A stretch of 64,000 nt of DNA from Pseudomonas mendocina (GTDB lineage Bacteria > Pseudomonadota > Gammaproteobacteria > Pseudomonadales > Pseudomonadaceae). Positions 20,245 through 29,974 of the stretch are shown in pieces. Position 1 is the stretch's first letter. Every line of letters starts with the position of its first letter. The DNA lies in the NCBI RefSeq assembly GCF_900636545.1, contig NZ_LR134290.1:3162001-3226000 (forward strand), read 5' to 3'. The translations under genes were made by a program, and so were the position numbers. Under the pieces are notes generated by a model. That model saw nothing but the letters and a program-made list of their open reading frames with translations. It did not search any database and had not been told where the DNA came from.

Positions 20245-20978
20245 GCCACTGCCTCCTGCTGCGCTTCATGTACCGCTTGCACCGCACAAGCACCGACCAG
20301 GCCGGCGACCAGCGGCGGCAGGCGCCCCTCCAGCGCCGCACGCTCGGGCTGAAACAGGGTGGCAATGAAGAAAGGATGATCCTCAAGCTCGATGGCGCGC
20401 ACTGCACCCGCTTCGTCATGCCCGGAGGCCTTCAGCGCCTGCACCATCAGCGGCTCGACGAAGGCATCGTCGAGGCCATAGCGGCACAGGTACTGCTCGC
20501 TGATCTCGCGTACCCCGTACAGCTCGGCGATACGCGAGCCGGATACCAGGTGCACGCGCTCGCTGACATCCTGCAGGGCACAGGCCAGCGGCGCGATAAG
20601 CGGCGTTGGCGCCTGCGGCGACAGCTCGGCATGTTCGACATCCGTCCAACCCAGCTGATTGCGTGCGTATTCCAGCAGCGCATGCTGGAAGCCACCACAG
20701 GTGCCGAGAAATGGCACGCCCTGCTCGCGGGCGAAACGAATCGCGCGCAGCGCACCCTCGGTGGCGACATAGGGGCTGCCCGGCACGCACCAGATACCGT
20801 CATAGGCCAACAAGGTCGCATCATCGAGAATGCGCTCAGTGGCCAGCCAGTCATATTCGACCGCCACCCCCAGCGCTTCACCAGCCAGGCGTAGCGCCTC
20901 GGGAATGGCGCGGTGCGCAGTAATGGCTGCACTGTAGTCGCCCACCAGGGCGACCTTGACTCGACACTTGCTGTACAT
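20241..20978 (-). CDS. CTP synthase C-terminal-like glutamine amidotransferase
   Basis: 245-residue class-I glutamine-amidotransferase fold protein, like the C-terminal half of CTP synthase but without the synthase half. The nucleophile elbow is GTCGGFQHALLE, and EDHPFFIATLFQPE supplies the His/Glu region. It may supply ammonia to, or hydrolyse a glutamyl group from, an unknown partner. Start ATG at 20978 has AGAGGGG upstream; the long in-frame extension to 21656 runs under the divergent LysR gene and is rejected. Followed by the ABM gene with overlapping stop/start. Confidence 0.86.
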   Translation of the reverse strand: MYSKCRVKVALVGDYSAAITAHRAIPEALRLAGEALGVAVEYDWLATERILDDATLLAYDGIWCVPGSPYVATEGALRAIRFAREQGVPFLGTCGGFQHALLEYARNQLGWTDVEHAELSPQAPTPLIAPLACALQDVSERVHLVSGSRIAELYGVREISEQYLCRYGLDDAFVEPLMVQALKASGHDEAGAVRAIELEDHPFFIATLFQPERAALEGRLPPLVAGLVGACAVQAVHEAQQEAVA

Positions 20979-21071
20979 GATTTTGCCCCTCTTGCATGGC
21001 GGTCTGCCTGGCACTATAAGATGGCGCTCGCGCAATAATAATTGGCGCACTGACAAGCAGAGATTGCAGCC

Positions 21072-21935
21072 GTGCAATATCAGATCGATCACACCGACCT
21101 TTCCCTGGTACTCGCCCTGGTGCGTGGCCGCTCCCTGGCACGAGCGGCCGAGCTGCTCCAGGTGGACGTTTCCACGGTATTTCGCGCCGTACGCCGCCTC
21201 GAGGCCGCCCTGGGCGTGGCACTGTTCGAGAAAAGCCGGCGCGGCTACGAGCCCAGTGAAACGGCCCAGGCTCTGGCCGAACAGGCCGAACGCGCCGAAC
21301 AGGCGCTGGATGCCGCACGCGTGGCGCTGGAGCAGGGCAAGCAGGTGGTCAGCGGCACGGTACGCCTGACCTGTACCGACGCAGTGCTGAGCAGCCTGCT
21401 GCTGCCGGCGCTGGCGCGCTTCATGCCCAACTATCCGGCACTGTCGCTGGAACTGGTGACCTCCAACGACTTCGCCAACCTCAGCCGCCGCGACGCCGAC
21501 CTGGCCCTGCGCCTGACCAACCAGCCGCCGGAGCATCTGATCGGCCGCCGTCTGGCCAAGGTGTCCTACGTGGTCTGCGCACGCGACGACGGGCAGGATC
21601 GCAGCGACCTGGCGCGGCAGAGTTGGATCGCCCCGGATGAGTCGATGCCGGATCACGCCACGGTGCTCTGGCGTCTACATGATCTGCCAGGGGTCATGCC
21701 CAGCTACCGCTGCAGCAGCATGTACGCCGTGGCGCAACTGACCCGCGCCGGGCTCGGCGTGGCCGCCCTGCCCGACTTCATCCTGCGCAATCAGCAGGAT
21801 CTGCGCGCACTCAGCGCCCCGCTGCCAGGCTGCGACACCGAGCTGTGGCTGCTGACCCGCCCCGACTGCCGCGCCCTGCGTTCGGTGCAGACCTTGTTCG
21901 AGGAGTTGAGCGAAGCCTTGATAAGCAGCGATTGA
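21072..21935 (+). CDS. LysR-family transcriptional regulator
   Basis: 287-residue LTTR. N-terminal winged helix-turn-helix (about 5-65, GRSLARAAELLQVDVSTVFRAVRRLE), then the ligand-binding domain (about 90-285). GTG start at 21072. It is divergent from the amidotransferase-ABM pair with a 93-bp shared gap, the usual LTTR layout, so that pair is its likely target. The effector is unknown. Confidence 0.92.
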   Translation: MQYQIDHTDLSLVLALVRGRSLARAAELLQVDVSTVFRAVRRLEAALGVALFEKSRRGYEPSETAQALAEQAERAEQALDAARVALEQGKQVVSGTVRLTCTDAVLSSLLLPALARFMPNYPALSLELVTSNDFANLSRRDADLALRLTNQPPEHLIGRRLAKVSYVVCARDDGQDRSDLARQSWIAPDESMPDHATVLWRLHDLPGVMPSYRCSSMYAVAQLTRAGLGVAALPDFILRNQQDLRALSAPLPGCDTELWLLTRPDCRALRSVQTLFEELSEALISSD

Positions 21936-21939
21936 GATA

Positions 21940-22168
21940 AAGCGTCGCCGCTGAAGCGCCTCCCACAGGCGCGGAGCAATCTGTCATGCCTTATGAGAGG
22001 GCTTTAGCCGCGACAGCCCAGAAGGTTCTGTAGCCCGGATGCAATCCGGGAGCATGGGTTACGAAAAAGAGCATCGCGGCTGAAGCCGTTCCTAACGTAC
22101 AGGGAGCGTAGAACCGTAGGGCGTGTGCAACCCGCCAGCCATTTGTGGCGGGTTGCACCCGCCCTACA
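21940..22168. repeat. Cluster of REP-type palindromes
   Basis: Several Pseudomonas intergenic palindromes in 230 bp: GCTTTAGCCGCGAC (about 22000-22013), GTAGCCCGGATGCAATCCGGG (22030-22050), reverse REP TCGCGGCTGAAGCCGTTCC (from 22074), and a long hairpin with 21-nt arms GTAGGGCGTGTGCAACCCGCC (22116-22136) and its near-complement (22147-22167). The cluster separates the convergent LysR and ABC genes and may stop read-through. Confidence 0.85.
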
Positions 22169-22212
22169 ACACAGATCACGTATGAGTGGTTTCAGCGCGA
22201 AGCCTAGGCAGT

Positions 22213-23994
22213 TCAGCCCTGCTGCAAATGCCCATACAGCTTGGCGTACAGCCCACCCTCGGCGATCAGTTGCTGGTGGTCGCCATCCTCGGCCACGCTG
22301 CCGCCGTCGAATACCAGCACGCGGTCGGCTTGCTTCACCGCGCTCAGGCGGTGGGCGATGATCAGCGTGGTGCGCCCTTCGAGGAACTGCGCCAGCGCCT
22401 GGTGCAGGGCGTACTCGGTGGCCGCATCCAGCGCCGAAGTCGCTTCGTCGAGGATCACCACCTTGGGCTCGGCCAGCACCATACGAGCGATGGCCAGGCG
22501 CTGGCGCTGCCCGCCGGACAGACGCACGCCGCTACGCCCGACCACACTGTCCAGCCCCTGCGGCAGTTGCGCAATGCTGTCATGCAGCTGGGCGATGCGC
22601 AGCGCCTGCCAGCAGGCCTCGTCGCTGCGTTCGCGGCCCATGGTCAGGTTAGCGCGCACCGTGTCGTTGAACAGCGCCGGGTGCTGCAGCACCACCGCGA
22701 CGTTGTCGCGCACACCGTCCAGCCCGATCTCCTCCAGCGCGCTGCCGCCGAAGCGGATGCTGCCTGCCTGCGGTGTATAGAGCCCCAGCAGCAGTTGCAC
22801 CAGGGTGCTCTTGCCGCCGCCGGAAGCGCCAACGATGGCGACCTTCTCGCCTGGGCCGATGGACAGGTCGAGACGATCCAGCACTGGCTCCTCACCATAG
22901 CCGAAGGTCAGCCCGCGCACCTCGATACCCACCGTGTCACGGCCCTTGAAGGGATCGACGCGCCCTTCGTACTGCGGCTCATCCTTGCGCGCCAGCAGCT
23001 CGTTGATCCGCGTCAGCGCCCCGCCTGCGGCATAGAAGGCGTACTGCAGGCTAAGCAACTGTTCGACCGGACCGATCATGAACCACAGGTAGCTGAACAC
23101 CGCGAGCATCTGGCCGATGGACAGGTCGGAGAACAGCACGGTAAGCATCGCCGCGGCGCGGAACACATCGATGCCGAACTGGAACAGCAGGCCGCTGGCA
23201 CGGTTCGACGCGTCGCTTTTCCATTGCGAGGCCACGGCATAATCGCGCACCTCACGCGCTCGCCCGCCAAGACGCCCCAGGAAGTAGCCCTGGCGGTTGC
23301 CGGCACGTACTTCCTGGATCGCTTCCAAGGTCTCGGTCAGTGCCTGGGTGAAACGCGAGGTACTGTCGTTCTCCAGCTTCTTCAGGTGCTTGACCTTCTT
23401 GCCCAGCAGCACGGTGGCGTAGATCACCAGCGGATTGAACAGGAGGATCAGCAGCGCCAATTGCCAGTGCATCCAGATCAGGATGGCCGAGGTGCCGACC
23501 AGGGTCAGCACCGCCACCAGAAAGCGGCTGAGGGTCTCACCGACGAACTTGTCCAGGGTATCCAGATCGGTGACCAGGTGAGTGCTCACCGTGCCGCCCC
23601 CCAAACTCTCGTACTCGCCGAGGGAAATGCGCTTGAGCCGCTCGATCAGGCGCATGCGGATGCGGTAGACGATGTCCTTCGACAGCCTGGCGAACAGGCG
23701 CGCCTGCAATACGTTGAAAATCAGCGCCGAGCCGCGCAGCAGCAGGGTCAACAGCAACATCAGGCCGATATAGCCGGCCGCCGTTTCCCAGTTGGCTGGC
23801 AGGAAGTTGTCCATCACCTTGAGCGCCGCATCACCGTCGTGCAGTAGCACTTCGTCCACCAGCAACGGCAATAGCAACGGGATTGGCACGCTGCACAGGG
23901 TCGCCAGCACGGCGACCAGATTGGCCAGAATCAGCGCTTTCTTGTGACGCAGGGCCAGGCGGCGAATTTCTGCCCAGCTCAACCGATCAGGCAT
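22213..23994 (-). CDS. ABC exporter, fused permease/ATPase (MsbA-like)
   Basis: 593-residue half-transporter that would dimerise in the inner membrane. N-terminal permease with about six helices (30-330). C-terminal ATPase with Walker A GASGGGKSTL, signature LSGGQRQRLAIARM, Walker B VVILDEATSALD and the switch His in IIAHRLSAV. The 8-bp overlap with the preceding FrnE-like gene indicates operon membership. Substrate (lipid, drug or peptide) cannot be told from sequence. Confidence 0.93.
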   Translation of the reverse strand: MPDRLSWAEIRRLALRHKKALILANLVAVLATLCSVPIPLLLPLLVDEVLLHDGDAALKVMDNFLPANWETAAGYIGLMLLLTLLLRGSALIFNVLQARLFARLSKDIVYRIRMRLIERLKRISLGEYESLGGGTVSTHLVTDLDTLDKFVGETLSRFLVAVLTLVGTSAILIWMHWQLALLILLFNPLVIYATVLLGKKVKHLKKLENDSTSRFTQALTETLEAIQEVRAGNRQGYFLGRLGGRAREVRDYAVASQWKSDASNRASGLLFQFGIDVFRAAAMLTVLFSDLSIGQMLAVFSYLWFMIGPVEQLLSLQYAFYAAGGALTRINELLARKDEPQYEGRVDPFKGRDTVGIEVRGLTFGYGEEPVLDRLDLSIGPGEKVAIVGASGGGKSTLVQLLLGLYTPQAGSIRFGGSALEEIGLDGVRDNVAVVLQHPALFNDTVRANLTMGRERSDEACWQALRIAQLHDSIAQLPQGLDSVVGRSGVRLSGGQRQRLAIARMVLAEPKVVILDEATSALDAATEYALHQALAQFLEGRTTLIIAHRLSAVKQADRVLVFDGGSVAEDGDHQQLIAEGGLYAKLYGHLQQG

Positions 23995-24619
23995 TGGCAG
24001 CGCGCTCCAGCCAGCGGCCCAGCAGCGGAGACAAGGCCTCGAGTGGCTGGTAGCCGTTGGTCAGCAGCGCCAGTTGACCATCGCGCTCGGCCAGCAGCGT
24101 CGGGAAGCCGGCGATACCCAGATCCTGCACCCAGGTGAAGTCTGCGGCGGTGGCCTCATGCATCGCCTGGCTGTCGAAGGCCTCGGCGAACTCGATACGC
24201 GGAATACCGGCCCGCTCGGCCAGTTGCACCAGCACGCTGGCCTGGGTGACATCGACGCCCTCGGTGTAGAAGGCGCGCTGGATAAGCTTGAGCAAGGTCC
24301 AGGCACTGGGCGCGTCGAGATTGCGCGCAGTGACCAGTGCACGACACGCTGGCTCGGTGTCGTACACCAGCCCCTCGGGCAGACCGCGGTCGAAATCGAA
24401 TAATTGCCCGGTACTGGCGTTCACCGCCTGCCAATAACCCAGATAACGCACGCGCGCGGCGGCGTCGATCGCCACTTGATCGCGACGCAGGCCGCCCACC
24501 ACGATCTGCAGCGGCACGCCGGCTCCCGCCGCCTGCTCGGCCAGTGCTTCGACCACAGGGGCAAAGCCCCAGCACCAGGAGCACATCGGGTCCATCACGT
24601 AGAGCAGGCGGCTCGCCAT
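23987..24619 (-). CDS. DsbA-family thioredoxin-fold protein (FrnE-like)
   Basis: 210-residue cytoplasmic protein of the DsbA/FrnE group. The active-site CxxC is near the N-terminus in DPMCSWCWGF, followed by a helical insertion and the cis-Pro region GIAGFPTLL. No signal peptide, so not a periplasmic DsbA. It starts 4 bp after trhO and overlaps the ABC gene by 8 bp. Relatives act as disulfide reductases/isomerases in stress resistance; substrate unknown. Confidence 0.9.
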   Translation of the reverse strand: MASRLLYVMDPMCSWCWGFAPVVEALAEQAAGAGVPLQIVVGGLRRDQVAIDAAARVRYLGYWQAVNASTGQLFDFDRGLPEGLVYDTEPACRALVTARNLDAPSAWTLLKLIQRAFYTEGVDVTQASVLVQLAERAGIPRIEFAEAFDSQAMHEATAADFTWVQDLGIAGFPTLLAERDGQLALLTNGYQPLEALSPLLGRWLERAANA

Positions 24620-24623
24620 GGGG

Positions 24624-25562
24624 TCAGGCCTCGTTCAGTTGGCGGGGGTCACGGCCGATGGGGTGCGGCTGGTTGCGCTGGCGCGCCAGCTCGATCTGCT
24701 TCTGCCGTTCACGGGCACCTTCGCGAGTCTTCTCCGGCAGCGAATCCCAGCAATGCGGGCAGCTGACGCCGGGGCTGTAGAACTCGGACTGGCGGTCTTC
24801 CACGGAGATCGGATTGCGGCAGGCATGGCACTGATCGTAGTCGCCTTCGGACAGGTCGTGGCGCACGGTCACACGGTTGTCGAAGACGAAGCAGTCGCCC
24901 TGCCACTTGGTCTGATCCTGTGGCACTTCCTCAAGGTATTTGAGAATGCCGCCCTTGAGGTGATAGACCTCCTCGAAACCTTCGCCGAGCATGTAGCTGG
25001 AGGCCTTCTCGCAGCGGATACCGCCGGTGCAGAACATCGCCACCTTCTTGTGTTTGCTCGGGTCGAAGTGGGCCTTGATGTACTCCGGGAACTCGCGGAA
25101 AGACTTGGTCTTGGGGTCGATGGCACCCTCGAAGGTACCGATGGCTACTTCGTAGTCATTACGCGTATCGATCAGCAGCACTTCCGGATCGCTGATCAGG
25201 GCATTCCAGTCCTGCGGCTCGACATAAGTGCCGACGCGCTGGTTGGGGTCGACGCCCGGCACGCCAAGGGTGACGATTTCCTTTTTCAGCTTGACCTTGG
25301 TGCGATAGAACGGCTGTTCATCGCAATAGGATTCCTTGTGGTCGATATCGGCCAGACGAGCATCCAGACGGAACCAAGCGAGCAGCGCGTCGATGCCGGT
25401 ACGGCTGCCGGACACGGTGCCGTTGATGCCTTCTTCGGCAAGCAACAGCGTGCCCTTGATGCCATTGTCGATAAGGGTTTGCAGCAAAGGCTCGCGCAGC
25501 GCCTGGTAATCCGGCAGGGAGACGAATTTATACAGCGCCGCGACGACGATCTTGTCGGTCAT
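24624..25562 (-). CDS. trhO: tRNA uridine(34) hydroxylase TrhO
   Basis: Rhodanese-domain enzyme (YceA) that hydroxylates U34 of certain tRNAs using oxygen, giving ho5U. 312 residues. N-terminal ferredoxin-like domain (about 1-95), central rhodanese domain with active loop [11 protein letters not shown] (catalytic Cys), and a C-terminal cysteine-rich tail with CHAC and CPHC that could hold zinc. First gene of the leftward trhO-frnE-like-ABC operon. Confidence 0.94.
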   Translation of the reverse strand: MTDKIVVAALYKFVSLPDYQALREPLLQTLIDNGIKGTLLLAEEGINGTVSGSRTGIDALLAWFRLDARLADIDHKESYCDEQPFYRTKVKLKKEIVTLGVPGVDPNQRVGTYVEPQDWNALISDPEVLLIDTRNDYEVAIGTFEGAIDPKTKSFREFPEYIKAHFDPSKHKKVAMFCTGGIRCEKASSYMLGEGFEEVYHLKGGILKYLEEVPQDQTKWQGDCFVFDNRVTVRHDLSEGDYDQCHACRNPISVEDRQSEFYSPGVSCPHCWDSLPEKTREGARERQKQIELARQRNQPHPIGRDPRQLNEA

Positions 25563-25676
25563 GAACAGTTCTCTCAGTAGTCGCCCACGTAAAGGGCGGA
25601 CTGGACCTCGATCTGCTGCGTGCAGGACCTGTCGCGTTAAAAACAGGCTCTAGCGAGATCGAGAACTCAAACGAAA

Positions 25677-25696
25677 GCGCCGGCGTGGGCCGGCGC
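25677..25696 (-). terminator. Terminator of the DUF2059-bolA unit
   Basis: Perfect stem GCGCCGGC / GCCGGCGC with 4-nt loop, followed on the minus strand by TTTCGTTT. It separates the bolA unit from the trhO operon. Confidence 0.75.
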
Positions 25697-25778
25697 GGGG
25701 GCAATTCTACCGCAGAGATGAAGGCCTCGCACTCCGGCGGGCGACCAAGCGCAGCGACAGGTCGTCGCGCAGCCTGAC

Positions 25779-26084
25779 TCAATGGTCGTGCTTGCTGCCA
25801 CCATGGCAGGTCGGCGAGGCTGGCGCCACGCCCTGCGCCGCCCACTCCTGCGGCGTGTAGGTATGCAGCGCCAGCGCGTGGATCTGCCCCATCAGCTCAC
25901 CGACGGTGGCATAGACCTTCTGATGTCGCTTGACCGCATTCAGCTCGGCGAATGCCGAGCTGACGATCACCGCCTTGTAGTGGGTTTCCAGGCCACGGCT
26001 GTGCATATGGCTCTCATCCAGCACTTCGAGATGCTCGGGTTCCAGCGCGGCGAGGGCAGCGGCAATCAGGTCTTGCTTGGACAT
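25779..26084 (-). CDS. BolA family protein
   Basis: 101-residue BolA-like regulator. The family binds monothiol glutaredoxins through [2Fe-2S] clusters and some members bind DNA. The fold shows LEPEHLEVLDESHMHS, then LNAVKRHQKVYATVGELM with the helix-turn-helix-like segment. Start ATG at 26084 is preferred because GGAG lies 7 bp upstream; an ATG 12 bp further up (26096) would overlap the previous stop. His-rich tail (HGGSKHDH). Co-transcribed with the DUF2059 gene. Confidence 0.9.
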   Translation of the reverse strand: MSKQDLIAAALAALEPEHLEVLDESHMHSRGLETHYKAVIVSSAFAELNAVKRHQKVYATVGELMGQIHALALHTYTPQEWAAQGVAPASPTCHGGSKHDH

Positions 26085-26095
26085 CTTGAGCTCCA

Positions 26096-26593
26096 TCAGG
26101 GTTGTTTAGGCAATCCGAGCTCGCCGCTCATGTCGGCCAGCAGCTTGTTCACCTCAGGTACCGCAGATTCCAGCTTGCTCTGGGTGATCTGCGCAGATTG
26201 CGCGGTCAGGGTCGGCATCTTCTGCAGCACCTTCTGCCCCAACGGCGACTCGTAGAACGCGATCAGGTCCTTGAGCTCCTGCTCGTTGAAGTTGCTGGTG
26301 TAGAGCTTGACCATGTCCGGCTTCAGCTTGTCCCAGCCCACCGCCTTGTCCAGCGCGGCGTTGGCCTTGGCCTGATAGCTCTCCAGCACCGCCTTCTTGC
26401 CATCCGGAGCCTGAGCGAAACGCTGGGCGAACATCTGCTGCACCTGGCCGTACACCGGCACGGTCAACTTGTCGGCATGGGCCAGCTTGAGAAAACGCTC
26501 GGCATCGGCAGCGTGGCTGGCAGCATCGGCCATGGCCAGGGATGCGCTCGCGCTGAGCAGAACGGCGGTGCAGAGTTTGGAGAAACGGAGCAT
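26096..26593 (-). CDS. Secreted DUF2059 family protein
   Basis: 165-residue periplasmic protein. Signal peptide about 1-22 (LLSASASLAMADA). The rest is helical and carries the DUF2059 core NEQELKDLIAFYESPLGQKVLQKMPTL. Function unknown. It lies 11 bp before the bolA start on the same strand, an association also remembered from P. aeruginosa (PA0856-PA0857). Confidence 0.9.
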   Translation of the reverse strand: MLRFSKLCTAVLLSASASLAMADAASHAADAERFLKLAHADKLTVPVYGQVQQMFAQRFAQAPDGKKAVLESYQAKANAALDKAVGWDKLKPDMVKLYTSNFNEQELKDLIAFYESPLGQKVLQKMPTLTAQSAQITQSKLESAVPEVNKLLADMSGELGLPKQP

Positions 26594-26868
26594 GAGAAGG
26601 CGTCCAGGGTTATGAATGAGTCTGGGTAGACTGCGGTGGCGGCATTTTGTGCCCTACGCCCAAAACCCTCAAGCGAGGCGAGTTGCGCACTGGCTCACAA
26701 TAGCCATGCAGACCGGCGCACCCATTGGTCAGTTGCCAAAATGCCAGCACTTGCCCATGCTTGGGCAAGCTCGGCATCCTGCGTGATATTCGCCATTCTT
26801 ATCAAGGCGTGCGCACTCTCCCGACCGGCAATTGATCGCCAGCCTGCGCACATACATGGACGTGCCCG

Positions 26869-27879
26869 ATGACCAGCCTCACTTCACATGCACCTTTTCC
26901 GCTCCAGCCACTCTGCGACAGCAAGGGCCGTTTGCTGGACGAGGCTGTCGGCTGGTCCAGCCGCCCGCTGGTGGACTGCGCCCTGCACGGTCACCTGGGG
27001 CGGCGCAAACGCTGGAACCACTGGTGCATCACCACGCCGCAATGGATGCTCGCGCTGACGCTGGCCGACCTCGACTACGTCGGTTACGGCGCCGCCTACT
27101 TTCTAGATATGGAAACCGGCCAGCCAGCCGCCCACACCCAACTGCGCCCTTTCGCCCTGGGCTGCCAGCTGCCCGATGTGCCGCTGGACAGCCACGCTTT
27201 CAGTCATTCTCGACTGCAACTGCGCATCGACGAACACCCTGGTCGCCTGCGTCTTACCGCATCAGCGCCCGATATCGGCGGCCAACCGCTGCAGATCGCC
27301 CTGGACATTCAGCGCCCTGCCCACCTGCAGTCGGTCAATCTGGTGGCGCCGCTGAAAAATGGTGGCTTTCATGCCACCAGTCGTCAGTTGGGCCTACCCG
27401 CTGCAGGCAGCCTGCAACTGGGTCATAAACATTACAGCTGCGTGCCGGGCCAGAGCTTCGCCGCATTGGACTTCGGCCGCGGCGTCTGGCCGTTGAACAG
27501 CCACTGGCAGCGGGCAGCCTTCGCTGCCGCGGGCGGCATCGCCGGCAACTTCGGTACAGGCTGGCTGGATTACAGCGGTTTGTCGGAGAACTCGCTTTGG
27601 TTCGGCGGTGAAGTACAGCAGCTCGACAGTACGCTGCATATCGTCCGCAGTTCGCAGGCACCGCTGGCACCCTGGCGCCTGGACAGCGAGGACGATCGGG
27701 TGTCCCTGCGCTTCACTCCCCGCCAGTTGCATAGAGCCCGTCCCAAGTTCGGCCCCTTCCATGCCCACACCGTGCAGCGCTTCGGCCATTACGATGGTGT
27801 GCTGCGTGGCCCGAAGGGCGAACGCGTTCCGGTAGACAGTGCATTGGGCTGGCTGGGTGAGACCCACGCCCGCTGGTAA
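26869..27879 (+). CDS. DUF2804 domain-containing protein
   Basis: 336-residue protein covering a full DUF2804 domain, a family related to lipocalin-like/hydroxyneurosporene-synthase-type beta-barrels. Conserved-looking blocks: RRKRWNHWCITTPQWMLALT, the YGAAYF segment, and FGPFHAHTVQRFGHYDG near the C-terminus. No signal peptide. Divergent from DUF2059 and followed by fumC after 84 bp. Biochemical role unknown. Confidence 0.87.
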   Translation: MTSLTSHAPFPLQPLCDSKGRLLDEAVGWSSRPLVDCALHGHLGRRKRWNHWCITTPQWMLALTLADLDYVGYGAAYFLDMETGQPAAHTQLRPFALGCQLPDVPLDSHAFSHSRLQLRIDEHPGRLRLTASAPDIGGQPLQIALDIQRPAHLQSVNLVAPLKNGGFHATSRQLGLPAAGSLQLGHKHYSCVPGQSFAALDFGRGVWPLNSHWQRAAFAAAGGIAGNFGTGWLDYSGLSENSLWFGGEVQQLDSTLHIVRSSQAPLAPWRLDSEDDRVSLRFTPRQLHRARPKFGPFHAHTVQRFGHYDGVLRGPKGERVPVDSALGWLGETHARW

Positions 27880-27963
27880 TCGACGCGATAGATAAGTTGC
27901 GGAACCAGTCTCCAGCGGCGCGACCTAAACTGCCAGCAACCTCGAACATGCCCGGAGAACGCC

Positions 27964-29358
27964 ATGAGCCGTACCGAAACCGACAGCATCGGCCCCATCG
28001 AAGTACCCAACGACGCCTACTGGGGTGCGCAGACACAGCGCTCGCTGATCAACTTCGCCATCGGCCAGGAACGTATGCCGCTGGCCGTGTTGCATGCCCT
28101 GGCGTTGATCAAGAAAGCTGCTGCACGGGTAAACAGCCGCAGCGGCGAACTGCCTGCGGATATCGCCCGGCTTATCGAGCAGGCGGCCGATGAAGTACTC
28201 GAAGGCCAGCACGACTCGCAGTTTCCCCTGGTGGTCTGGCAGACCGGTAGCGGCACGCAGAGCAACATGAACGTCAACGAAGTGATCGCCGGCCGCGCCA
28301 ACGAACTGGCTGGCGGCCAACGTGGCGGCAAGAGCCCGGTCCACCCCAACGACCACGTCAACCGCGCCCAGAGCTCCAACGACTGCTTCCCCACGGCCAT
28401 GCACATTGCCGCCGTCCAGGGTGTGCGCCATTGCCTGCTACCGGCATTGGCCGAACTGCGTGACGGCCTGCAAGAGCAGGCGCAGCGCCATGCCAATCTG
28501 GTCAAGACCGGGCGCACCCATATGATGGACGCCACCCCCATCACCTTCGGCCAGGAGCTGTCTGCCTTCGTTGCCCAGCTCGGCCATGCCGAAGCGGCGA
28601 TTCGCGCTGCCCTGCCCGCCGTCTGTGAACTGGCCCAGGGCGGGACTGCCGTCGGCACCGGGCTGAACGCGCCGGCCGGTTTCGCCGAGGCCATCGCAGC
28701 CGAGCTGGCGGCCCTCTCCGGCCTGCCGCTGACCAGCGCACCGAACAAGTTCGCCGCACTGGCCGGGCACGAGCCGCTGGTGCAGCTCTCCGGCGCGCTG
28801 AAGACCCTGGCCGTGGCATTGATGAAACTGGCCAACGATCTGCGCCTGCTGGGCTCCGGCCCGCGCGCCGGATTCGCCGAGGTACGCCTGCCAGCCAACG
28901 AGCCGGGCAGCTCGATCATGCCCGGCAAGGTCAATCCAACCCAGTGCGAAGCGCTGTCGATGCTCGCCTGCCAGGTGCTGGGCAACGATGCCACTATCAG
29001 CTTCGCCGCCAGTCAGGGGCACTTGCAGCTCAACGTGTTCAAACCGGTGATCATCCATAACCTGTTGCAGTCGATCCGCCTGCTTGCCGACGGCTGCCGC
29101 AACTTCCAGCAGCACTGCGTGGCGGACCTGCAACCGGATGCCGCGCAAATGGCTGCGCACCTGGAAAACGGCCTGATGCTGGTGACAGCGCTCAATCCCC
29201 ACATCGGCTACGACAAAGCCGCAGAGATCGCCAAGAAGGCCTACGCCGAAGGCAGCACGCTACGCCAGGCAGCACTGCAACTCGGTTACCTGAATGAAGA
29301 GGAGTTCGACCAATGGGTCAGACCACAAGACATGCTCGGAGCCGGGCGGCATGAGTGA
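27964..29358 (+). CDS. fumC: Class II fumarate hydratase
   Basis: Iron-independent fumarase converting fumarate and L-malate in the TCA cycle; 464 residues, tetrameric. Signature [16 protein letters not shown] with the catalytic Ser loop, substrate sites [13 protein letters not shown] and the HPNDHVN region. In pseudomonads a fumC of this kind is often induced by iron limitation to replace Fe-S fumarases; no Fur box was confidently seen in the short gap upstream. Its stop overlaps the next gene's start. Confidence 0.95.
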   Translation: MSRTETDSIGPIEVPNDAYWGAQTQRSLINFAIGQERMPLAVLHALALIKKAAARVNSRSGELPADIARLIEQAADEVLEGQHDSQFPLVVWQTGSGTQSNMNVNEVIAGRANELAGGQRGGKSPVHPNDHVNRAQSSNDCFPTAMHIAAVQGVRHCLLPALAELRDGLQEQAQRHANLVKTGRTHMMDATPITFGQELSAFVAQLGHAEAAIRAALPAVCELAQGGTAVGTGLNAPAGFAEAIAAELAALSGLPLTSAPNKFAALAGHEPLVQLSGALKTLAVALMKLANDLRLLGSGPRAGFAEVRLPANEPGSSIMPGKVNPTQCEALSMLACQVLGNDATISFAASQGHLQLNVFKPVIIHNLLQSIRLLADGCRNFQQHCVADLQPDAAQMAAHLENGLMLVTALNPHIGYDKAAEIAKKAYAEGSTLRQAALQLGYLNEEEFDQWVRPQDMLGAGRHE

Positions 29359-29968
29359 GGGCAAGAGCGGCGCCACACCGCTGGAAGGCGATGGCAAACG
29401 AATCCTGCTGGTACTCGGCACACCGAAGAAGAACAGTCTCTGCCACGCCTTGGCGGAGGCCTATAGCCAGGGTGCACGCAGCAAAGGCCACGTGGTTCGC
29501 CAACTGAAGCTGGGCGAAATGCAGTTCGACCCGATACTGCGCGACGGCTATGAACAGAGCCAGAGCCTGGAGCCGGACCTGCTGGAGGCGCAGCGTCTGA
29601 TCCACTGGGCCGAGCATCTGGTGTTCGTCTACCCGGTCTGGTGGGGCGGAATACCAGCGCTGCTGAAAGGTTTCTTCGACCGGGTGTTCCTGCCCGGCTT
29701 CGCCTTCAAGTACCGCAACCGCTCGCAGCTCTGGGATAAACTGCTCAGCGGCCGCAACGCCGATCTGCTGGTGACCATGGACACGCCGCGCTGGTACTTC
29801 CGCTGGGTCTACGGCGCCCCGGCGCATCGGCAGATGGTGCGTACCATCCTCGGCTTCTCCGGCATCAAGACCCGCCGCCTGAGCGAGTTCGCCCCAGTGC
29901 GCCCCTCCAGTGAAGAACAGCGCCAGAGCTGGCTGCGCAAGGCTGAAGCGCTGGGCAGCAGCGTTTAA
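29351..29968 (+). CDS. NAD(P)H:quinone oxidoreductase family flavoprotein
   Basis: 205-residue flavodoxin-like fold protein of the NQO/KefF family, which reduces quinones with NAD(P)H using FAD or FMN. Motifs: [19 protein letters not shown] (phosphate loop), and [29 protein letters not shown]. The start ATG at 29351 overlaps the fumC stop by 8 bp, suggesting coupling; the extension to 29294 lies inside fumC and is rejected. Confidence 0.9.
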   Translation: MSEGKSGATPLEGDGKRILLVLGTPKKNSLCHALAEAYSQGARSKGHVVRQLKLGEMQFDPILRDGYEQSQSLEPDLLEAQRLIHWAEHLVFVYPVWWGGIPALLKGFFDRVFLPGFAFKYRNRSQLWDKLLSGRNADLLVTMDTPRWYFRWVYGAPAHRQMVRTILGFSGIKTRRLSEFAPVRPSSEEQRQSWLRKAEALGSSV

Positions 29969-29974
29969 GCAACC

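Noticed and set aside
20979..21656. N-terminal extension of the amidotransferase-like gene
   Set aside because: Lies under the divergent LysR gene; ATG at 20978 has a good ribosome site.
22186..23847. 553-codon open frame antisense to the ABC exporter
   Set aside because: Shadow of a gene with intact Walker and signature motifs; no family features of its own.
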